NCBI GenBank assembly: GCA_030146505.1
Contig: JASLCO010000419.1
Location: 1-5,395 of the forward strand
Source of the DNA: Moraxellaceae bacterium
GTDB lineage: Bacteria; Pseudomonadota; Gammaproteobacteria; Pseudomonadales; Moraxellaceae
DNA length: 5,395 nt
Direction: 5' to 3'
Shown: in pieces, positions 1 to 5,395 of the stretch
Layout of the letters: every line of letters begins with the position of its first letter
Position numbering within the stretch: position 1 is the first letter of the stretch
Notes under the pieces: generated by a model
Database searches by the model: none
Told to the model about the DNA's origin: nothing
What the model saw: only the letters and a program-made list of their open reading frames with translations
Program-made: the position numbers and the translations under genes

Positions 1-2757
1 TTAACTGCGCAAATCGCGTTCTGGGAGCAACGCCAGTTTGAAGAGCTATGTGCGGCGATGGGGCGGCATCTGCCCCGGGTGCTAAGCCTGACCAATCGGA
101 AGACTCGGGCGCTAGCGTGGCTTTTCCCAGCCGATGAATTGATTGAGAAGCCTGATGGTGCAGTCAGTCCGTGCGTTGTTTTCGTTGACGAAATTGTTCG
201 CCGGGTTGTTTTTGCTCCGACCCCTCACGTGATCACCCTATTCGATACTGCTGAAACCTACTATTCTGGCCCTGGACCAGTTCGGCTGGGGGATGCGTTC
301 TATCGCGAGTTCCTCACCAACGGTATCCCTCGAGAGCGTATTTACGAGATTTGGAGCAACGTCACCACGATTAAACGAGGTTCCGTTACCATTCCTCGCA
401 ACACCGTCATTCAGGAGTTTGGCAATGCGCTGGAGAAGCAATGCCGGGCACTAAATAGTGTCGTCGAGCGACTGCGCACAGACTTCAGGGGGCAGCTTAA
501 GGCAAATGCTCCAAAGTTGGCATTGTCTATTCCTCAGGGCGCTCGCGACGTTGCGTTCGACAGCAAGCTTTGGGTTTGGTGGGAGGAGCTGCAGTATCAC
601 ACCAGAAAGCTGGAGTCCCATCAGCGCCTAGCGCTTGATGCCGAGGCATTAGAAGCCAGTTACGAAGCGGTTCGGCTCACCAACGGACAACCAACGGGTG
701 TGCCGAATGAGTACATTTTTGATGTGCTTCTTGGTTCAACCGAGGCCAAGCTTGATGACAACGAAGGATATCTTGCTCTCGGAAAGGAAGGTCATCCTGG
801 GCTTCCCTTGCAGCGTGGAAGGGACCTGATCTCCGGTGGCGCGCCTCTTTACCCGGGGCAGAGCGATACGTTGCTTGCACCGCTGTGGTCGGCGCTCTCC
901 GTAACGCTTGTGTCCTTTGACCGAAGCATGCAAAAGGCAGTCCTGAAGTTAACTAACTGGCGCGATGCGGCTTTCGTTCCGTATCTGCTGACCAATTCGA
1001 CTATTGACTTGCTAAACGACATCTTCGTTACCAAAGGTCAGAGCTCGTTCAAGTGGTACGAGACGGTCAAGAGGATTCTCACTGCTGTAGGGAACCCGTC
1101 TATCGCGGTAGCAGATAGCAATGCGGCCACTGCGATGGGTGCTGGGACGGCGCGCCCCGGCTCAGACCCTGTAACTCCTCTTGCTCGCGTACTATGGGAG
1201 GCCAACACTCTTCACGCAACATCCGTCGTTACTGAGACGCAGGCCGCATCGATTGCAGTCTATGCCAAGGCCAAGCACAACCTGAACATTAGTCAGGCCG
1301 ATGCTGTAGCTCAGGCAGCGGAAAAAGGTCTGACGATTATTTGGGGGCCACCAGGCACTGGGAAAACGCAAACACTTACTGGATGTATTCACGGGCTTGT
1401 GCATGCTGCGGTGAAGCAGGGGCAACCATTGAAGTTGCTAGTCGCCGGACCGACGTACAAGGCTGTTGAGGAGATTATTGGTCGTGTTGTTGAGGTGCTA
1501 GACAACGATGCAGCTTGTCCTGCTGAGGTTTATGTTGGATATTCTTCGTCGCAAGCACCAAGAATGTTCTCCGCAACTAGCTCACATCTGCGAGTCGAGT
1601 CATTCAACCTGAATCAGGCCAATCAGGAAACACAAGATTGTCTTGCCAGTCTGGCGAAAACAGATGCTGTCACGATTGTCGCCACGGCGACGATGCAGGC
1701 ATACAAGTTTGCCGAATGGATCTATGGCCGCCATGTTGCACCGATTTTCGATGTCGTAATTATCGATGAAAGTTCCCAAGTTCAGGTTTCTCATGCAATC
1801 TCGCCATTGGCTACCTTAAAGGAAGAGGCGAGACTGATCATTGCTGGTGACCAGCTTCAGATGCCACCCATCATGGCGCTTGAGCCACCTAAAGATGCCG
1901 AATACTTGGTAGGCAGCATCCAGAAATACCTGCTTGACCGTCCGTTTGGCAGTCAAATAATTCCGTGTCCGCTTGAAGAGAATTATCGTTCAGCGGAAGA
2001 CATTGTTGCCTATGCCCGTACGATCGGCTACCGAGCAACGTTGAAGGCGTCAAACGCCGCGACGGCACTTCATCTCTTGGCGCCAGTGCCAACCCCTGCT
2101 TCCAGCTTTCCAGTGGCCTTGCCTTGGTCGCATCTGTGGCCGGATATACTTGATCCCACGAAGAAAGTGCTGACGTTGCTCCATGACGATGACTTGTCGT
2201 CGCAAAGCAATTCTTTCGAAGCCAAGATCGTCGCCGCCTTGGTCTGGTGTCTTAGGAAGACAGTGAGCGCGGAACTTGATGGGCGAGGTGTCGTGGTGCA
2301 TACGACACCTACCCCTGAGCAGTTCTGGGGGCAGTGCATCGGAATCGTGACGCCACATCGCGCTCAACGTGCCTTGGTGATTCGGGAGCTGCGGTCAATC
2401 TTCCCTTCTGATTCACCGGACTTGATCGACTCGGCCGTTGATACTGTAGAAAAATTCCAGGGCGGTCAGCGTCACACAATCGTTGTGACTTTTGGTGTCG
2501 GGGATGCAGACGTGATTATAGGTGAGGAAGCATTCTTGATGCAGCTAGAGAGGACAAATGTGGCCATCTCGCGTGCGATGGCCAAATGCTTGGTAGTCAT
2601 GCCAATGACTCTCGCAGGCCATGTCCCTCAAGACAAAAAGGCGCTTGAAACTGCACATGCAATCAAAGACTACGTCGACGAATTCTGTAATCGAGAGTTG
2701 GTTGATCAAGTTTCGTTTGGGTCAACTTCGAGGCGGGCGAAGCTACGTTACCACTAA
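1..2757 (+). CDS. UPF1/DNA2-like superfamily 1 helicase, 5' end outside the window
   Basis: The reading frame is open from base 1, so the ATG at 58 is probably internal and the true start lies left of the window; 918 codons are visible. Counting from that ATG, the C-terminal half carries a full SF1 helicase set: LNISQADAV before the core (Q-motif-like), Walker A GPPGTGKT (residue 430), motif Ia GPTYKAVEE, motif II DESSQ (570), motif III GDQLQMPP (597), ENYRS (641), TPHRAQ (765), motif V FQGGQ (800) and motif VI NVAISRA (834). DESSQ and the TPHRAQ/NVAISRA pair are typical of the UPF1/DNA2 type, ATP-driven 5'-3' translocases on single-stranded DNA or RNA. The roughly 430 residues before Walker A show no domain I can name; a stretch just ahead of the core (about 280-330) looks beta-rich, like the accessory barrel of such helicases. 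It ends 14 bases from the convergent methyltransferase gene. Helicase assignment is secure; substrate and a defence role are inference. Confidence 0.93.
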   Translation, partial: LTAQIAFWEQRQFEELCAAMGRHLPRVLSLTNRKTRALAWLFPADELIEKPDGAVSPCVVFVDEIVRRVVFAPTPHVITLFDTAETYYSGPGPVRLGDAFYREFLTNGIPRERIYEIWSNVTTIKRGSVTIPRNTVIQEFGNALEKQCRALNSVVERLRTDFRGQLKANAPKLALSIPQGARDVAFDSKLWVWWEELQYHTRKLESHQRLALDAEALEASYEAVRLTNGQPTGVPNEYIFDVLLGSTEAKLDDNEGYLALGKEGHPGLPLQRGRDLISGGAPLYPGQSDTLLAPLWSALSVTLVSFDRSMQKAVLKLTNWRDAAFVPYLLTNSTIDLLNDIFVTKGQSSFKWYETVKRILTAVGNPSIAVADSNAATAMGAGTARPGSDPVTPLARVLWEANTLHATSVVTETQAASIAVYAKAKHNLNISQADAVAQAAEKGLTIIWGPPGTGKTQTLTGCIHGLVHAAVKQGQPLKLLVAGPTYKAVEEIIGRVVEVLDNDAACPAEVYVGYSSSQAPRMFSATSSHLRVESFNLNQANQETQDCLASLAKTDAVTIVATATMQAYKFAEWIYGRHVAPIFDVVIIDESSQVQVSHAISPLATLKEEARLIIAGDQLQMPPIMALEPPKDAEYLVGSIQKYLLDRPFGSQIIPCPLEENYRSAEDIVAYARTIGYRATLKASNAATALHLLAPVPTPASSFPVALPWSHLWPDILDPTKKVLTLLHDDDLSSQSNSFEAKIVAALVWCLRKTVSAELDGRGVVVHTTPTPEQFWGQCIGIVTPHRAQRALVIRELRSIFPSDSPDLIDSAVDTVEKFQGGQRHTIVVTFGVGDADVIIGEEAFLMQLERTNVAISRAMAKCLVVMPMTLAGHVPQDKKALETAHAIKDYVDEFCNRELVDQVSFGSTSRRAKLRYH

Positions 2758-2771
2758 TGGCGCGTACAGTA

Positions 2772-3920
2772 TTAAATTCTCTCGACGTGGAAATCGAATT
2801 CGGCTGCGGCAGCAGACCCGGCTTTCATCTGGTTTGCTTGCCGCTTACCGACATCTGCTGAATTTGCCGAACGGGTAGATACCAAGCGCCAATTGATTTC
2901 GGATTCGCACAGAGAGTCTCGGAAGAGTTTTTTTGCATTAACCAACGCTGATGGAATTATTCCGAATCGAACGTACATATGAAGCGATTCAGAAGATGCA
3001 GCACTGTTGGCTATGTTTTTCCAGACCTTTCCAAGCGAAGCCGCAAATGCCTGTTGTCCACCATGATCAAGTTGTGGGCCGGCTGAATAGTCAATGGAAT
3101 CGGAGCCGCCTAAAAACCAGTTTCTTAACCATTGATCCTGAACATATGTCCGCATTCCGTAGTAGGGTGGAGATGTGATTACAACTGAGGGTGCAGTGCT
3201 GATCGATTGGAACAGTTCTTTCGACTGAGCGTCTCCATGTAAAACATGAGATATTGGACACGGAGAAATCTGATCAAGTCCGGCCAAGCGTTCGATCTTC
3301 CGACGAAGTACGTTAAGTACATCAATCTTTGGGGCTTTAAGGTCGCGTTCACTCCAGAATCGAACAGCGTAATCAGGTTTTGATGCGTAAGTCCTCGGCA
3401 TTTGATTTGAAAAGTAGCCTGCGTTTCCAACATGCTTGGAAAGTGGGCCATGCAAACATCCAAGTGCAGCAGCGCGCAAAATAGATGATGCATCCGTTTC
3501 ATTTTCGAGCCTGAGCAATCCCTCTCGCAGAGCACAAACATCGCGAAGCGTGGACTGGTGGTACGCTAAGCGGAAAAACGGAGTATCTGGTATTTCGGCT
3601 GGCTCGACGTTTGAGATTAGATGGACGGCAAGTTTAAGAGGGGTCTCTATATCACAGCTCGCAAGTTTTGCTTTTGCGATGGCAACAGCGACAGGGGACG
3701 AATCAATGCCCCAAGCAGAAAATCCAAGTCTTCGCGCGGAAAATAGAGTGGTGCCTCGGCCACAAAATGGGTCGAGCACAACTGGCTTTTCCTTAAGATG
3801 TTTTTTGAGTACCTTATTAGGATACTCAAGCGGAAACATCGTAAAGTAAGGGCAAATTGCGTTCAGCGCATTTTCTTTGTTGTAGGCAAGGGCCACGTTC
3901 TTAGTACTTTTTCTTGGCAT
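2772..3920 (-). CDS. Site-specific DNA methyltransferase (N6-adenine/N4-cytosine amino-methyltransferase fold)
   Basis: A complete 382-residue protein that should transfer a methyl group from S-adenosylmethionine to an exocyclic amino group in DNA. Visible motifs in order: PYFTMFPLEYP (24-34, motif X region), SAM-binding motif I DPFCGRGTT (50-58), GID with the acidic motif II residue (71-73), HGD (228-230, motif III-like) and catalytic motif IV TSPPYYG (249-255). A block of about 155 residues separates motifs II and III, including SNQMPRTYA and DYAVRFW, and probably holds target recognition. SPPY rather than DPPY favours N4-cytosine, but the target base cannot be settled from sequence. The ATG at 3920 is chosen because a TAG stop lies nine codons upstream in frame with no ATG, GTG or TTG between, and the next ATG would cut into the motif X region. 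No clear Shine-Dalgarno sequence precedes it. It is convergent with the helicase gene and is not in an operon with it. It may be the self-marking enzyme of a defence or restriction-modification locus, or a solitary methylase. Confidence 0.92.
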   Translation of the reverse strand: MPRKSTKNVALAYNKENALNAICPYFTMFPLEYPNKVLKKHLKEKPVVLDPFCGRGTTLFSARRLGFSAWGIDSSPVAVAIAKAKLASCDIETPLKLAVHLISNVEPAEIPDTPFFRLAYHQSTLRDVCALREGLLRLENETDASSILRAAALGCLHGPLSKHVGNAGYFSNQMPRTYASKPDYAVRFWSERDLKAPKIDVLNVLRRKIERLAGLDQISPCPISHVLHGDAQSKELFQSISTAPSVVITSPPYYGMRTYVQDQWLRNWFLGGSDSIDYSAGPQLDHGGQQAFAASLGKVWKNIANSAASSESLHMYVRFGIIPSALVNAKKLFRDSLCESEINWRLVSTRSANSADVGKRQANQMKAGSAAAAEFDFHVERI

Positions 3921-4284
3921 AATTTTGGGGTGGAGAAGAAAAGTCTACAGGGCTCTGGACGTGTAGGGAACGTTTCGAACCCATGGAGTCTCTTTGTCCG
4001 CGTCACAAAAGTATTTGATTTGCCTGAGCACTAATTGGGCTTGACAAGAATCTTCCGCCCCATTGGCACAGTTCTTTGGTTGTAATGACAGCAACACTGG
4101 CCCTCCACACGCGAAGGTACTGCTGGGTATGCAGCACGCATACGAACGGGAGAGGCGTTGGGTTGGCGCAATACAAGGACCTCTTCAATCCAGAGCAACA
4201 CGTCTATCCATTTCGTGTGCATCATCACCTAAATCAAAATGGTACGCCCCAAGTTTATATCCTTGCACGTTTGAGGTTTTGCTT
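3921..4284. other. Non-coding stretch between methyltransferase start and integrase end
   Basis: This 364-base stretch lies upstream of the methyltransferase and downstream of the integrase, both on the minus strand. It must hold whatever promoter drives the methyltransferase if that gene is not read through from the integrase, but I find no pair of -35 and -10 boxes with good spacing. A TTGTCA on the minus strand (complement of 4041-4046) lacks a fitting -10 box. Short open frames exist, for example a GTG-started 65-codon frame at 4228-4031 on the minus strand, but they lack recognisable motifs and overlap open frames on the other strand, so none is called as a gene. No T-rich hairpin typical of an intrinsic terminator follows the integrase. 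A 6-base perfect inverted repeat is listed separately. Confidence 0.6.
4127..4143. repeat. Short inverted repeat between integrase and methyltransferase genes
   Basis: GTATGC and GCATAC form a perfect 6-base inverted repeat around the 5-base spacer AGCAC. An overlapping alternative, TGCTG/CAGCA at 4121-4136, shares the same bases. There is no T-run on either side, so this does not look like an intrinsic terminator. It could be a protein-binding site for the integrase, an excisionase or a regulator, or it could be chance; a stem of this length is not rare in 364 bases. Confidence 0.3.
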
Positions 4285-5395
4285 CTATGGGGATGCCTTC
4301 AACCCATCCAGATAATCTGCCCACGCTTGCATCATCTTGGCTCGCTCAGGCAAGTGCCTGGTTCGGTTATAGGCACGACCATGCATATCGGCCACCCTGT
4401 GGGCCAATTGCTGTTCGATAAGCTCAACCCGGAAGCTAAGCACCTCATCTAGGATCGTCCGAGCCATAGCCCTGAAGCCATGGCCAGTCATTTCCTCTTT
4501 CCCGTAGCCCATCCGCCGCAGGGCATTTAGGATGGCTGACTCCGACATATGCCCCGTCTTGCCCCAGCTATGAAACACGTAGGGATATTGGCCTGTGAGT
4601 TTGTGCAGCTCTCTCAGGATGGCAACGGCCTGAATAGGCAACGGGATGATGTGCTCCAACTGAGTCTGGTTCCTGGTCTTGGGCGGGGTATAGCTCCACC
4701 GTGCCTCATCGAGATCAATATCAGCCCATTTGGCGGCTCGAAGCTCCCCGGGGCGAATGAAGACCATGGGCGAAAGCTTCAGGGCGCAAAGCGTGGTGAA
4801 CTGCCCTCCATATTGGTCGATGTCCCTTAATAGCTGCCCTACAGCCTTTGGGTCGGTGATGGCAGCTCGATGCCGAACAATAGGTGTCTTGAGGGCGCCC
4901 CTCAAATCGGGTGTTGGGTCGCGCTCGGCCCGGCCAGTTGCGACGGCATAGCGGAAGACTTGGCCGCACTTCGCTTTGACCCGGCGGGCAGTTTCCAGCT
5001 TGCCCTCGCTTTCCAGCTTCCTACAGGCCGCCAACACCATGGGGGGAGTAATGGTGGAGACGGGGCGGTGGCCGAATTCATCAATGGCAAACTGTAATAG
5101 CCAGCGTCCTTTGGTTTGGGTGGTCTCTGCCTTGTCGGTTTGGCGCTCCAGCCACTCAAGGGCAATGGCTTCAAAGGAGTTCGCTGCTGCTTGCTTGGCC
5201 GCCTCTTTTTCTTCCTTTCTATGGTCGCTCGGGTCAATGCCTCGATCGATCAACTTTCGGGCGGCATCACAGGACTCCCTGGCTTCCATGAGGCTGACCG
5301 CAGGATAGATGCCAAGCGAAAGCATTTTCTCCTTGGAGGCGAAATGGTACCTCAGGCGCCAGCGCTTTGAACCAGTGGGCGTGACCTCCAGAAAG
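4285..5395 (-). CDS. P4-type tyrosine recombinase/integrase, N-terminus outside the window
   Basis: This enzyme catalyses site-specific integration and excision of a mobile element through a covalent tyrosine-DNA intermediate. The frame stays open to the right edge: the 23 codons before the ATG at 5325 read as an arm-binding domain (LEVTPTGSKRWRLRYHF, then KEKMLSLGIYP), so that ATG is internal and at least 369 codons are visible. Numbered from it, LGIYPAVSLMEAR (4-16) and GIDP (29-32) are hallmarks of the P4-type N-terminal arm-binding domain (DUF4102); a core-binding domain follows (about 50-135). The catalytic domain has R191 in RPGELRAAKW, a beta-hairpin PPKTRNQ where the catalytic lysine would lie (about 216), H282 and R285 in HGFR, H309 in LAHR and nucleophile Y319 in AYNR. 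The C-terminal ERAKMMQAWADYLD is typical of the family. All main residues are present, so it is probably active. P4-type integrases usually sit at one end of an island next to a tRNA gene; none is seen here, so the attachment site may lie beyond the right edge. Confidence 0.95.
   Translation of the reverse strand, partial: FLEVTPTGSKRWRLRYHFASKEKMLSLGIYPAVSLMEARESCDAARKLIDRGIDPSDHRKEEKEAAKQAAANSFEAIALEWLERQTDKAETTQTKGRWLLQFAIDEFGHRPVSTITPPMVLAACRKLESEGKLETARRVKAKCGQVFRYAVATGRAERDPTPDLRGALKTPIVRHRAAITDPKAVGQLLRDIDQYGGQFTTLCALKLSPMVFIRPGELRAAKWADIDLDEARWSYTPPKTRNQTQLEHIIPLPIQAVAILRELHKLTGQYPYVFHSWGKTGHMSESAILNALRRMGYGKEEMTGHGFRAMARTILDEVLSFRVELIEQQLAHRVADMHGRAYNRTRHLPERAKMMQAWADYLDGLKASP

Noticed and set aside
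2802..2816. GCTGCGGCAGC palindrome near the end of the methyltransferase gene as a terminator for the helicase.
   Set aside because: The arms leave only a one-base loop and no T-run follows; it lies in the alanine-rich coding end of the methyltransferase, which explains the repeats.
3436..3849. A 137-codon plus-strand open frame opposite the methyltransferase.
   Set aside because: The minus strand encodes motif I and the conserved SNQMPRTYA block here, so the plus-strand frame is a shadow.
3966..3990. GTTTCGAACCC resembles the T-arm of a tRNA and could be an attachment-site remnant.
   Set aside because: The flanking bases do not form a five-base T-stem with the conserved G53-C61 pair on either strand, and no acceptor stem or CCA end follows.
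4041..4086. TTGACA on the plus strand as a -35 box with TGTAAT (4081-4086) as -10.
   Set aside because: The boxes are 34 bases apart, far beyond a usable 16-18, and no plus-strand gene follows.
4090..4201. AGCAACAC occurs twice as a direct repeat (4090-4097 and 4194-4201), possibly integrase arm sites.
   Set aside because: One eight-base repeat is expected about once by chance in a stretch this long, and no third copy or regular spacing was found.
4031..4228. A 65-codon minus-strand frame starting with GTG downstream of the integrase.
   Set aside because: It has a weak start context, unusual cysteine clustering and no recognisable motif, and overlapping frames on the plus strand are just as open.
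4063..4452. A 129-codon open frame on the plus strand.
   Set aside because: Its right half is antisense to the integrase C-terminus, which has clear family motifs; the protein itself shows no motif and no ribosome-binding site was seen.

Overview
The window looks like a piece of an integrated accessory element from a proteobacterium. The main clue is the P4-like tyrosine integrase at the right edge, a type common at the ends of gamma- and betaproteobacterial genomic islands. Base composition, sampled by hand on a few lines, is about 50-55% GC in the helicase gene, about 45-48% in the methyltransferase gene and closer to 60% in the integrase gene. Genus cannot be assigned from this window.

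Layout from left to right: (1) bases 1-2757, plus strand, the C-terminal 918 codons of a large UPF1/DNA2-like superfamily 1 helicase whose start lies left of the window; (2) a 14-base gap; (3) bases 2772-3920, minus strand, a complete 382-residue DNA methyltransferase with a DPFCGRGTT SAM-binding motif and a TSPPYY catalytic motif, tail to tail with the helicase; (4) bases 3921-4284, a 364-base stretch with no convincing gene, holding the upstream region of the methyltransferase and the downstream region of the integrase; (5) bases 4285-5395, minus strand, a P4-type site-specific integrase with all the main catalytic residues, whose first few dozen residues lie right of the window.

How they may work together (inference): the integrase would mobilise the element. 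The helicase and methyltransferase resemble the cargo of phage-defence islands, where a large ATP-driven DNA or RNA translocase is paired with a DNA-modifying enzyme that marks self. No nuclease is visible here, so if this is a restriction-like or defence system the effector must lie left of the window or in the unassigned N-terminal part of the helicase protein. The convergent layout means the two cargo genes are not one operon and are probably expressed from separate promoters. No RNA gene, CRISPR array, insertion sequence or strong terminator was found.
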